64,000 bases of DNA from contig JAXGGA010000084.1 in NCBI GenBank assembly GCA_038373865.1, positions 62,001-126,000 of the forward strand. The letters run 5' to 3'. Each line of letters begins with the position of its first letter. The first letter of the stretch is position 1. Positions 46,879-58,660 of the stretch are shown one piece after another. The position numbers and the translations under genes were made by a program. This stretch comes from Uloborus plumipes (Eukaryota; Arthropoda; Arachnida; Araneae; Uloboridae). The notes under the pieces were generated by a model. It saw only the letters and a program-made list of their open reading frames with translations, did not search any database and had not been told where the DNA came from.

Positions 46879-47940
46879 TGGTGTGCTTAGAAATTAGTTT
46901 TGGGGGTACATATCATCGTTGTTGCTAAAAACGCAAATTCTGGAATTATTCTTCGGTGAAAAGTAAAAAATAGCTACATATCCATTTGATGAAAGCGATC
47001 TTTTAGCAGTAATAGGTAAATTGACGAAAACTTTAAAAAGTTGTGCTGTTTGAATAAACATCGATGGCGCACTAACGTGAGGCGTATTTTACAAGAATAA
47101 TGTAGCTCTGCGAGTAATTTCATTTTCGAAAACTGATTTTCATCAATCAAAATGAAATGCAACCAACTGTCTGGCTGCTTCTTCCTGTATTTCTGACTTA
47201 TTCTCGTCAGCGTGGTAGTAATTAACAACATCCAACAATTGATCGAAAATTGTTGTTTCAAACTGAAAGAAAAGAAAAGGAGGGAAAAGTTAGAAACACA
47301 CGGACAAATATTCAATCTTTTAACTGTCAAGCCCGAGATTATCTCGGGCACAACACGAATATTCTAAAGTGTCACGCCCGAGTATTACTTGGGGTAATTC
47401 TTTGTTGAGTGCATCGTCCTGCTCTATAACGGAATCTATCTCGGGAGAAGTATTTCGGCTTCATCTCATTGTCAGCAGAGAATTTTGCTCAAAGTGTGCG
47501 TGTAAACCTTTATGTACCCACCCACATCATCGAAATGACTTGACAGTTAAAAGGTTAAATACCATCGCTAGATAAAGATGACGGGCCTAAACACTTTCTC
47601 CACAAATACTTGTGAAATGCTGAGTGTTTATCATACATTTTCATGAATAAAAATAGTAGTATCCCTTTTTACGTATTATTACAGAAAAGCAGCTAATATA
47701 ACAATAATAGATTGTTCCTATCCCGTATTCCTCATTATTTAAATGGAAAAAAAAAGATTAAAAAAAATATAGAAATGCATTTGAAAATGGTTACATTTTT
47801 ACATATTTACCTTTTTTAACTCCATTTCAACATTATCGCTAATTTTAAAACTCAGTGCCCATTCCTGTAAAGGTGTAACAAAATCTTGAGGGGCGCATAT
47901 GTCCCTTTACACCCCCCCCCCGGGTACGTCACTGTATATA
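46876..47940. other. Presumed pb intron DNA with a short inverted pair
   Basis: TTTTAACTGTCAAGCCCGAG (about 47318) is answered in inverse by GACTTGACAGTTAAAAGGTT (about 47536), and GTCACGCCCGAG follows at about 47371, so 47318-47555 may be a small hairpin element. The 125-codon minus ORF (46974-47351) runs through it and has no domain. Confidence 0.4.
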
Positions 47941-48108
47941 CAGTCGCGTCTCCATAGCTCGAAACCTTCTAACTCGAATTTTCCTTCCTTTCGAAGTGTT
48001 CATTGGGTCCCCCAGACTCCAGAGAAGGCTGTGGGAACTTCCAATTAACTCGAATTTCCAATAACTTGAAGCATTTAGTTGGGACTTCGAGTTATCGAGA
48101 CTCGACTG
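47941..48108. mobile_element. pogo/Tigger-like MITE, 168 bp
   Basis: CAGTCGCGTCTCCATAGCTC at the left end is inverted at the right end (AGTTATCGAGACTCGACTG). TA precedes the left end, and TA follows two bases after the right end. TAACTCGAATTTCC words lie in both arms. Confidence 0.75.
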
Positions 48109-49358
48109 CGTACTTTCTAAATGATTCCTCTCTTAAATGGCTCACCATCTCGCATTTAATTGATTAATTGCATATTCATTAGAAAGTATAGTTTAATTCT
48201 TAAAATACAGATTGAGGTTTTTATAATGTACTTATGAATAATAAATGAAATTCAACTTGCAAAGTAAAATTACAGAAAAAAAAATCCTACTCCTGTTTTT
48301 AGTTTTTCTCAAAATTTTCTGAGCACGAAACATTATTGTTAAACAAAAAAAAAATTTTCCGCTAAAGTAACGATAGTATGAAGCAAGAAATGTTTTACAT
48401 AAAAATATACGTTTTTGTGTAATGGAAAACTACTTAATGGAAATGCGGCTTGATTATCCACACAGTTGATTGAAAGCTGAAAAACTACGTTAATGCTTGA
48501 ACTAATTACAAAAGTCGATTTAAATATGAAAAAAGTAGTAAATTAATTTTGTTACTTGTTGCTTAAGAAGGCTTGAGGAAGCATCGATCAAGCATAATGA
48601 TTGAAGTAACAAATATTTACAATTTATGGTTCATAGTGGCAGATAGTTTTATTACTCTTACTTATTACTCTGATACTAGTTGTTGTCTCTCTACAATTAA
48701 AAGAGTAGATTTGTTTTTGTTCAACGAAAGGTTTCTAATTTCTAGAAATAATTCAACTCTTCTTAACATAATTGGGGAGGAGGGGGCTTCACCGAGAAGA
48801 AACCTAGAGAAAGTATAGTTATACCACGAGAAATTAAGATAGGTGACCCCCGAATTTCTCCAGCCCTTAAAATCTCCAAAGAAGGTCTAAAACATCTTTT
48901 TTAGAGCCGTATTTAAAAAAAAATCGAAGGAGAACTCTCTCCCCCCTCTTCTTTATGTAATTACAGGTATAACAAATTTTCAGTTCTGGAATATGGACGA
49001 GATAGTACCCTTAAACCAATCTTTCCCTTAACAGTATCAAAGAGTGTCTAATAAATGCATTTTTAAGGCGACAAATTCGAAATAATGCCATTGCAAAACT
49101 TTTGTTTTTAATACACGTTTGTTTGAACTAATTAAGAGGCCGCCGATTTCATACACCCCTAGACTTTTTTGATCTCGCAACGGCCCTAGGAAGTATAACT
49201 CGCTTTCAGCGAGAAAATTCCGCGTAAAACAAGAAGTAGTTTTCCTACGCTTAAAATGTTTATTTACTTTCAACCAACCTTTTACTTTCCTGGAATAATT
49301 CCTTTAGCATTCCAAAGTCGATAGAAAATTAGTGATGAGTCATAGATCCTGAAAGCAA

Positions 49359-49634
49359 GTGATGGCGGACTTTTTAAAAATATGGAATACAGAAGCATTA
49401 GAAAGTTTAACATTTGAGGACGTTAATGTTATTACTTCCGAGATATTCCTGAGAATATTTAAGCTCAGATTTGATTTAATGCAGACAAAACATAATGATA
49501 ATGAAAGCGACGATGCTAACGACAAATATTATGTTGAATTACCGTCAGCAAACTCAACTTCTTTTAAAGTGCAGAAAAATTTGAGACGGGTTTTGAAGCA
49601 AGGGATGCAAATGGGGATCGTTTTAAGGCCATAA
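49359..49634 (+). CDS. Weak candidate small ORF, unrecognised
   Basis: The 91-codon frame begins MMADFLKIWNTEALESLTFE and is acidic in the middle and basic at the end. Composition is more protein-like than other ORFs nearby, but there is no domain, splice signal or promoter evidence, and a frame this long can arise by chance. It is antisense to pb within its presumed intron. Confidence 0.13.
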   Translation: MMADFLKIWNTEALESLTFEDVNVITSEIFLRIFKLRFDLMQTKHNDNESDDANDKYYVELPSANSTSFKVQKNLRRVLKQGMQMGIVLRP

Positions 49635-50280
49635 GAAGCAAGTGGTTAGCAAGAAAATGACAGTAAAACAGTGCAAAGCAAACTAATCAACTTCTTAGGT
49701 TCCGTGCAAAAATTAAGAAAATATATAATAAAAAAGAACAGAGTTTCTTTCTTTTTCGGGTGACAGGGAGGATAATTCGCGCTGAAATGAATTGTGTTAC
49801 TTTGGCAGTCGTTTTGCGAAAGTTTTCCGATTCAAATCCGCAGCAATTACCCTATCCTATTACCCGAAAAAGAGGTAGACATTGACAATGTTGGAGGTTA
49901 ACTTATCAGAAGAGCAAAGCAATATACACCTATTCAAAAAGTTATTTTGAGTAATATATATACTCTCTTTCTTTTCAATTTACTTCCAGTCAAATGCTGG
50001 AACTTTTAATTGAATATTTGAGAAGCTCCGTCATTGTATAGCTCGTCCATAATGGGCGTGTTCTCAACAGACGTTTAAAAATGTGAGAAAAAAGAAAAGT
50101 GTCCGTTAATAGATATAGCTTTGGCTAAATTTATAAATGGCCACATAAAACTTCATAATAATGAAACATCCTTTAACTAATAAAATATGCATATCATTTA
50201 TAGAGTTTGTATTCATTTAAGTATAACAAAATGAATAAAGTTACGTCTGAAACACAGATTTCATATAAAGATGTATTGTA

Positions 50281-50720
50281 GTTCAGGAAGATCCAGCCAT
50301 CAAAAACGGTAAGTCTGTGTCTAATTTACAACTCTGTTGTTTCTTCCCGCTTGGGATTTCTCCCTAGCGAATCAAGAAATGACATCCTTAAATCCTTTTG
50401 GACAACTAACTACGGAAAACTTCCTTGTTAACGAAACAATATTCTCATTTTCAAGTTCACTAAAAGTGGCGTCAGCGTACAGAGAGCTCTATTTTTGTCA
50501 GATCTAATATCACTCACGGAGTTTCTATCTAAGCCGAACAGCCAACAGGCGAAGACTGTTTGCAGAGATCATGTATCGCGCAGATTATTTAATTAAGAAA
50601 GGCTTTTGTGGTATGTGGTGGAGGGGAGAAAAACTGGGCGTCTGCATTTCCCCATCGAAGATTTGACGAGAGGATTAAAAGACTACTAATGGACAATGTC
50701 AGGATGCACCTGAAGACAAG
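50281..50720. promoter_or_regulatory. Complex, less AT-rich stretch; weak regulatory candidate
   Basis: Balanced composition without repeats, and no ORF of note. In a presumed Hox intron it could be an enhancer. This is compositional inference only. Confidence 0.18.
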
Positions 50721-53640
50721 TCTACAACAATACCCTAGCTGACAGGACTTTGATTTATGGTTCGTCAAGCTTTTCCCCCCGCCTTCTAGTTTCAGCTGGG
50801 ACTGGCCATAAAATAATCATCAGCTTTTCGCACGTTTTTAAACTAAGACTGGGTAGAGTGACTTTAATAATTTTTGGAATTTCCTTTCTGATTTGCTTAT
50901 TACTTTGAACTATTCACAAATTTTCTCAAATGACAAACTTCTTGACACGTAAATTTCTTAGTAATAAAAATCAGTCTTGTTGAACTTTTTTGGTATAAAT
51001 ATGAAGGTTGTCTAAAAAGATCTTTACCATTTTAAACGCTAAAAAGCAGAAATACTAACAAGTGGAATGAAATGCAGTTGGCTGAAAAAAGAATAAAGAA
51101 GTTAAGTGCTTTTTTTCTAGTATCAATTGCTTAAGGTTGATAGCGATGAATGAGTGCTTTTCGAAAGATGGATTAGGCAAGGAGAACTTATATCCTGATG
51201 TCTGACAACAGTCCGACATAGTTCCACTGGATTTCTTTTGTGGGGTGGGCTAAAAACATGGTTTATCAAACACTTGTTTCTGATTGACGCATTTTGAAGG
51301 AAGAGACACAATTTGCAATCTTGACTATTACGCTGAAATCAAGTATAGGCTCAAGGTTATTACTATCGGAGTTCACGAACAGCTACGTTGAAGTTTATGT
51401 GAAAAAACTCTAGAATTTCTTCAATTTTTTCAGCAAACTGCAATTTATTTCACCTGCTAGTATTTTCGTTGTTCATGTTTAAAATTGTAAATATCTTTCT
51501 CGAACATGATGCATTTGAATTTCATAAAATTTAGGTTCAAACATTTAGTTCAAACTGTGACTGATTTCATCCACGGTAATGAACAACAACGGCATATAAT
51601 ATTATTTAAAAACAAATACTAGAAAATGAAATAGAAGCGAAAAGATGACACTCTTTTTTTTTTTTAAACCCTTATTATTTATACTTAAAACAGGATACAT
51701 GTTGCTCATAGAAAAGGGAAATTTTCAAGTTGAACATCTCATGATCAATTACTAAAAAAAATCTTTTCTATTTTTTATTGAAAATTTATAGCCTAGTGAG
51801 ACGATTGAAGCAGAGTAATATATTATTGTCACGGATAGATTGAAAAAAAAAAATCCATAGCTTAAAAAGTAAGAAAAGTGTTTTTTTTTTCTTAAATCTA
51901 AAATTACGTGTCTGTTTGATCTCGCCGGTATTTAAATGACGAAACAAGTATACCAGTTAAAATGTCTTTTATCCAATCTGCAATTGCATTTAACAATGGT
52001 TTCAAAGAAACATTCACTATTAGACATTCACATGACTTTGAAAGAAGCAACATTAGAGCAGTTCGTGCGAAGGAAATTAAAGAAATCTAGATTTTATAAA
52101 GTATTGTGTAATTAGTTTCGTTACAGGACAACAGTGAAATTAACTTTTAAATATAGAAGAGCAATGTGTGAAAAAGGTTCCAAATGCATATGCTGCGTCA
52201 AAAGTACAAAACGTGTAAAATTTATAAATTATCCATTTTTAGGAATTCCAAGCATTTTATTTTGCATGTTAATAAATGGATGGGATAACATGTTTAATTT
52301 TCTGTGCAATGGCCCACTATTTGCTTTATTTTGATGCTAATACTAAGAAATAATATGGCAGGAAAGTGAAGTTCTTATTTACTAAAATCGCATTAGATTC
52401 GGAGGATATAGTGCAATAATTTATAACTCCAAAGCTGAAGTTCAAAACTATTTTTATAAGTCATTTTAATTTTTTTAGGAGGTGGGGGAGGTCAAAGGGC
52501 GCAAACTCAATGCAAAATTCATCGGAAAAACAACAAAACCACGCCCACTTATAATCCATGCCCTTAATACATTGATTTCTCAAAGCAACTCCCTCCTCCC
52601 CTTAATGAAGGCGCGAAACAGGTAAACTTCATTTAAGAAATAACAATTATAAATGTATTAGAAAATATACAAGGGTTGACGCTAGGGCGGCGGTATTGCG
52701 TGATTCCCCCAATTTTTTTCTAAAAAACATCCCACTACTTAAAATTCTTTTTACACGCTAAGTGTTCCCGCTGTTCATCATGAGAGGACATACGTTTAGA
52801 AGATCGTGAAATTTCTCGCCTCGGATTTTTCTGGTTTTCATATTTATTTTAGGAAGACAGCCGGTATAAATGTAATGCCCATGAAAGTTACGACTGCCAT
52901 ATTATTAATGTTATTATTATTAATAATGAACAGAAGAGTAAAAGCTTAGCCTCAAAAATACAAGGGGGAAAAGTTATTTTTCGGTTTATTGTATGTTCAA
53001 AGGACTTTCGAACTTAGATTTTATCTTCTGCTTCTAGTTGCACCACAAACAGGACGTTTTTTTTTTTATCTCATTTTAAGTAGGAACTACACCAAAACGC
53101 TTTCGTCTACTACATCGCTTTTTTCAAAAAGTTTCTTTTTTTTTTTTTTTTTGAAGCATTAGTATGTTTTTTACAGCAATTGAAATTAGTGTATTAGCAT
53201 ACTATTTAGTAAATAATTGATTTAGAAGAACAGAATCCTGTCCGTGTAACACACATTGAAAGAGATTTCAAGGTTAATATTTCTTTGAACAAATTATTTG
53301 TCGACATTACTAAAATAATGAAATGCACCTTTGTTGTAGAAAATAAATGAAACGCTCTCTTTTGATGTTATCGCATGAAATAAATTTCGTGCTGCATGAT
53401 ATTCAAATATTTTGTAAAGCTAAATATTTATCTAAAATGCTCAAACAAAAAATTAAAGCAAGAAAAAAGAAGAAAAATCTCCCGTTTTAATTTTAAAAAT
53501 CCCTCTTAAGTTTTTAGTTAGGGTGGGTAACCCCGCCTTACTTTTTTCCAGTGTTAATTCTGATATGGCTTTACTTTACAAATCACACAAGTAAAGTCCT
53601 TTCAATCGCTCAACAGCTTTTTAACTCTTTAATTTATGCA

Positions 53641-54010
53641 TATGTAAAACGTAAGAAGAATTTCGCCCAAGTTGCTCTTTATGGTAGAATCAGCCATCTA
53701 AACCTCGACTAAAGTACTTAAGCGTAATAGTTGCAAATGGACGAAAATTTTTCCATCTCTACAAGCTCCTATCTACAAGTGAAACATTTTTTAACTTGTA
53801 AAGCAGAAAAGAAACGTTGGCACAACTTATTAATTTATACAAAGGTAAAATGGTTGAAGAATTTAGTCCAAGTTGCTCCTTATGTGAACCTCGACTAAAA
53901 TACTTGAGCGTAATAGTTGTAAATGGACGAAAAGTTTCCCATCTCTACAAGCTCCTATCTACAAGTGAAACATTTTTTAACTTGTAAAGCAGAAAAGAAA
54001 CTTTGGCACA
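53641..54010. repeat. Two-copy tandem duplication, ~186-200 bp
   Basis: CAAGCTCCTATCTACAAGTG and its surrounding ~140 bp occur at about 53760 and again at about 53949, with only scattered changes and one ~15-bp indel near the left end (AATCAGCCATCTAA present only in copy one). Confidence 0.85.
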
Positions 54011-54284
54011 CAAAGTGATATTTTTTGTGCCCTCTGCATCGCTGGCCAAGAAGAACGTCGCTTCGGAAGAGGAGGAGGGAAAAAAGAAAAAAAAAAAGAT
54101 ATGTAGGCCACTTCCAGCAATTCGTAGTCCTACTTCTCCGGCGTCAGTTGGTGCTTTGCGCATTCAGTTTCCCTCTCTGTCGGGGGCAGCTAATTATCTA
54201 GAACACCATAATCACCGCTTCCGTTATGCCTGGTGTCACCAATGCGGGGGTTCGTTGGAAGTGACCAAGGTCAAACATACATTC

Positions 54285-54850
54285 CCTCACGTCTAGCACT
54301 ATTATTATTTCATTTGCAAGACATACATTGTAGCTGAAAACTGGAATATGTATCCCTTCAAGAGCGTCTATCCTTGCTGTATATCAGTGTGTAAAGCAAA
54401 TGAGCCGAAAAGTAGTGTAAAATACTTTGTAAAGATTTTCAATTTTCAGTGGAAATTTTTCGTTTAGCTATTTTTCATTGACATTTTATTTTCGTTAATA
54501 TTTCGAGTATTTGAAAGTTTTGTTGGTAGAGTAGTGTCAAAAATTAATTTTCGCTACATTTTCTCACGTCTAACCCTATTATTATTACATTTGCGAGCCA
54601 TATATTGTAGCCGAAAACTGAAATATATTACTAACTTCTTTCTACGAGCCTCTATCCTTGCTGTAGATTAAGTGGATTTTTCAGTGTGTAGAGTAAATGA
54701 GCCAACCGAAAAGTAGTGTAAATTACTTTGTAAAAGTTTTCGATTTTCAGTAGTAGATTTTCGCTGTGGATAATATTTCAAGCATTTGAAAGTGTTTCGC
54801 TTGGTGGAATAGTGTCGAAAATAAATTTTTGCTGAAATGAAAGTTTCGTT
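54285..54850. repeat. Two-copy tandem duplication, ~276-bp period
   Basis: TCACGTCTAGCACTATTATT (about 54288) returns as TCACGTCTAACCCTATTATT (about 54564). Both are followed by TATCCTTGCTGTA and CCGAAAAGTAGTGTAAA. The copies are clearly diverged and thus older than the neighbouring 53641-54010 pair. Confidence 0.75.
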
Positions 54851-55280
54851 GATACTTCGAAAGTTAAAAAGTGAACCTTTAACTAGTCGAATGGTAAAAG
54901 AAAAAAAAAATATATTTATTAGTGGCATAGCAAAAACAAATTTTCAATAGGAAGCATGCTTCCATCCTCAAACAATTTTATACTTAATAATATAGGAACG
55001 AAAAGTGTGGGTTATGTTTTAAAATGTTTCGTTTAAAAATGAGATGGTCATAAGTGGAAGCTCGTTGAAAAGAATATTTATGTTTTAAAAAACATTTTAT
55101 TTAACGGTAGAATGGTTAAAGTGAAAGTTCGTTAAGAAAAATATTTTAAGCATTAAAAAATGTTTCGTTGGCTAATAAAGGAATGGCAAAAACGTAATTT
55201 TCGTTAAGATGAATGTCTGAATCGTTAAACATGCTTCTTTGAATATTGGAATGGTAAACAAATTGAAAATACTGCTTATT
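54851..55280. repeat. Decayed short tandem repeats, ~70-90 bp
   Basis: Words such as AAAATGTTTCGTT, AATGGTAAA, GTGAAAGTTCGTTAAGA and AATATTT recur several times in the same order, with low similarity between units. Confidence 0.5.
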
Positions 55281-55788
55281 TAATATTGTCTGGAATTTTA
55301 ATCATATTTTTCACTTTGAAATAAAAAATAACTAGTTGTCATAATACCAATAAAAAGTAACTACAATTACTTCTGGCATAAAAATTTAACTAAGCATTTG
55401 AAAAATTTAGCACACTTAATAGATTAGGATAGGGAAATAAATTCGGAGAAAAACGTCAAATGTCATAATATCATTTGTTATCAATATTGTCATCGCCAAT
55501 TTTCTATAAAATGATGCGATATTCATGGTAACGCTGGATAATCTTTCTAAGGATACATTTTCTTGGATGTAAACGATATCTAATTGAAACTGAACTTCAT
55601 AAAGGGTTGTTTTTGAGATAATTCCTCTTTTAGTAATTGTGATGAAGGTCAAAAGAATTATTGTTTCCGAAGTTTCTTTATGGAAATCATCATTCATTCT
55701 CTTGTTAGCAATAAACATTTTTAAAAAAAAGTTATATAACAACGCATTTAAATATTTTACTTATTATATTAACGATTTATATGTATTA
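55281..55788. other. Presumed pb intron DNA, nothing recognised
   Basis: AT-rich. The 108-codon minus ORF (55416-55742) has no motif and low-complexity composition. Confidence 0.35.
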
Positions 55789-56187
55789 GGGTAGACCAAC
55801 CAGCGGACAAACTCCTAAACGCAGTTTCATTTAAACAAAACATAACATCGTTAAAATGAGAATTTGGCACATGACAATAAAAGCATTTTACTTTATATAT
55901 TTAATTACTTTTGAAAAAATGGGAGAACATTTACTGTTCTGCGTCAGATTTTTGTGGGAGCTTAAATGAAAAAAAAAAAAAGGTGCATCAACCCAGTGAA
56001 TGAACACCCCCAACCGGTGAGCATACACGGTATTTTCGAGTCATTTTCTTTTTAAAAATGTTCACAGAAAAGTTAATGTACTGCAAATTTATTTAAGAAA
56101 AAAATTTTGAAGGCTTTTAAAAAAATTTTTTAGTATAAATACATTTTGTTTAACTGAGGAGATGTTCCTTTAGCAGTCAGTCTACCC
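55789..56187. mobile_element. MITE, family A copy 2 (TA-flanked)
   Basis: GGGTAGACCAACCAGCGG at the left end and CAGTCAGTCTACCC at the right end are imperfect inverted repeats, with TA outside both. It shares ends and the internal CCCAGTGAATGAACACC phrase with the copy at 1042-1306 but is about 130 bp longer. Confidence 0.65.
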
Positions 56188-57059
56188 TATTGAAAATTAC
56201 GAGTAGTTATTTCTTATTTTAAAAAATAAAATATTATTTTAAAAGTGTAATGCACTGCTGTGTTCTGAATCAATTTTTAAAATCATTGAATAAATAGACT
56301 TAAAAATAAGATTTGAAGCCTGAACGTACACACGGTATGAAGATGCGTCACCACCTTCGGCGTTTCTCTAATCTCCACCAACGCATATTTTTGACACTTC
56401 AAAGGCTTTTGTTCCCCCCCCCCCCCCCACTAGAATTTATTGAGCATTCATAGTCTCATAACTAAAAAAATTTCCCAGGCTGTGCGCTTACCTTATAAGT
56501 CTGTCGCATAGTATTTTAATTTGGTAAAAATTGATTCATAAATGTTTATCACCTGTTATGAATGATAATTTTGTAATGAATGACTAACTATTTTCAGGAA
56601 CAGGAGATTCAAAAAGCGTATAACATGCTAATTGTTAATTAACAGTCTAAAACAGAAAAGGCAGAGAAAAAAAAGACAACGTATTTTTTAATTTTCTTAC
56701 ATGAAACATTTCAAAATTCTGACTATTAGGTTATGTATTACGAAATATAAGTAGGAAAACTGAAACAATCAAATTTTTTGCGATCATTAACTTTATGGTG
56801 GTTGGATTTGTATAACGTGTGAAATTTTCCACTGGAATGGAGCAAAATTAATTTTCCTATTGTTTATTAAATCTTAAGCGCTATCAGTGCCAGATGTTCG
56901 ATTTGTTTTTTAGATCCAGGGCAAATGTTGCAACTGCCACCTTATTTATTTTCCTTGAAGTTTCAATAGAAAAAAAAAACACAGAAAGAGAATGAACTAT
57001 CCGCCCCCCATAGTTTGCTTCCCGGAGCAAAAGTCTCAAATTGCTCCTCGGACGGATAC
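56188..57059. other. Presumed pb intron DNA
   Basis: AT-rich. A run of C lies at about 56416-56428. No feature can be supported. Confidence 0.4.
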
Positions 57060-57307
57060 AAGGACGGTGGCCCCTCCCTTGAGGAACTCACCCCTGATAA
57101 ATTTTCAACATTGAAGTTCAAACAAGGCATTTTTAGACTATATTTAATGCTGGCAGAAGGGAGGTTTATGATTCTCTCATCAAGATACATTGCGCAAGTA
57201 AAGTCCAAAACACACATGAGGTCAACATTTGTAAACCAAGATCTGTAGTAATGGATACGTAATAAAATCAATCGCCCCTTCTTTGAAACATTTCCAGATC
57301 CGCCCTT
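57060..57307. mobile_element. MITE, second copy of the AAGGRCGG family
   Basis: The left end AAGGACGGTGG and right end GATCCGCCCTT match the ends of the element at 9223-9494. No convincing target duplication remains. Opposed ORFs of 77 and 120 codons run through it and are repeat frames. Confidence 0.5.
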
Positions 57308-57654
57308 TGTACTGTGCGATAACACACATCCTATTCAATGTGATTCGTTAAATGGATGGTACTAAAAGTGAATTTTTAGGTTTTATTTTTCTGAAGTCGA
57401 ATTAATGAAACTAGGATTACTCAAGCGTGCAGCGACAATTAGATAAAGTAGCACAGAAGAATGCTAAACAAAATTTAAAAAATAAGAACTGTCTTGTAAC
57501 TTTAACAATAGTTACAACCATTTCGATTTCTATTGAAAGTACTAAATTTCCGCTAAGTTATTAATGCATGCATTAATGCACAACGTAAAAATATTTTGTT
57601 AAATGAAATAGCATTATTCATATTTTTTGTAAGAAAATTGTAGTACCTGAATTG

Positions 57655-58525
57655 TTAATAAATTTTGATTTTACAGTTCTAAATAAAATTCTGGTAACAT
57701 TTAACAGATTTATTATAAGGCGCCAGATACAGGATCTTGCTTTTATAAATTTCAAAACATTAACAAAACTTACGGAGGGAAAAAAACGAACAATAAATGC
57801 ACAAAAGTTGATCCCAATTAGCTTCCTCAAATTGAGTTAAGTAAATATTTATTAATAAACTCAATATCTTATGCGGTTAATCTATTTTCCTTTTTAATTG
57901 CTGACCTAAACTTAGCTAAAAGTTAATTTACACTTTCCATCTTCAATGAACTCTACTCACAACACACTTGAACAAATTATCCCTTTAAAGATGTATTTTT
58001 CAAATGTCTCCCAGCACGCAAGAGCTCGATGAATGCTGTAAAGGACAAGTACGACAACTTCAAAGTCACGCCGAAATTATGTAAACCTTGCGTAATTCTG
58101 AATAAAATTCTGGTTATATTTAAAAAGCTGATTATAAGGCGAAAAATTCAGGATCTTGTTTGGGTTAAATTCCATATCATTAACAAAATATACGAAATAA
58201 AAATCGAACTATAAATGTACAAAAAGTAGATCGCAATTAGCTACCTCAAGTTAAATAAAGCAAATATTTATTAATAAACTCAATATCTAAAACGGCTAAT
58301 CTATTTTCCTTTATAACTGCTGACCTAAACTTAGCTAAAAGTCAATTTACACTTCTCATCTTCAATGAGCTACACTCACAATACACTTGAACAAATTATC
58401 CCTTTAAACGAATATTTTCTCGCTGGCTCCCAGCACGCAAGAGCTCGATGAATGCAGTGAATGACACGTACGACAACTTCAAAGTCACACCGACGTCATG
58501 TAAAATCTTGCGTAATTCAATTTCA
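57655..58525. repeat. Two-copy tandem duplication, 419-bp period
   Basis: AATAAAATTCTGGTAACATT (57679) returns as AATAAAATTCTGGTTATATT (58098). Both copies go on through AATATTTATTAATAAACTCA and TGACCTAAACTTAGCTAAAA to GACAACTTCAAAGTCAC. A partial third start (TTGCGTAATTC) is at about 58508. Copies differ by scattered substitutions. Confidence 0.85.
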
Positions 58526-58660
58526 AGTGGACCACCCGCGTTGGCTCTACGCTTGATTGACCACTGGCAACGATGGAGACATGACCGACCAAACCATCGC
58601 CGCTGAAATTCCCCGATCTTTCGACACAATAGAAGCCTTCATTCAACATTTTCACTGACA
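58430..58660. promoter_or_regulatory. Less AT-rich block beside the duplication; candidate conserved sequence
   Basis: The right part (about 58505-58660) is single-copy, GC-balanced, and carries a 77-codon minus ORF (58396-58629) reading GEFQRRWFGRSCLHRCQW and so on, with no known domain. It may be an exon of an unknown transcript or a conserved non-coding element. Confidence 0.22.

Larger units (their letters stand above)
48111..53640. other. Presumed pb intron DNA, AT-rich
   Basis: Apart from the weak ORF at 49359-49634 and the somewhat complex stretch at 50281-50720, I see no features. Long T runs occur near 51652-51665, 53056-53068 and 53136-53152, and a GTTATTATTATTAATAATG hairpin near 52910. 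Confidence 0.4.

Noticed and set aside
47200..47240. Minus-strand NCWM, another hexapeptide-like string
   Set aside because: It lacks the Tyr/Phe-Pro core and lies in a low-complexity frame.
51560..51600. Minus-strand reading LPWMK near 51570, resembling a Hox hexapeptide
   Set aside because: It is preceded by Cys-rich junk, lacks the following Lys-rich linker of Pb, and meets a stop codon six residues later with no splice donor.
58396..58629. 77-codon minus ORF as a real gene
   Set aside because: No recognised domain, and its 3' half lies in the duplicated block where the sister copy does not keep the frame. Kept only as a candidate conserved block.
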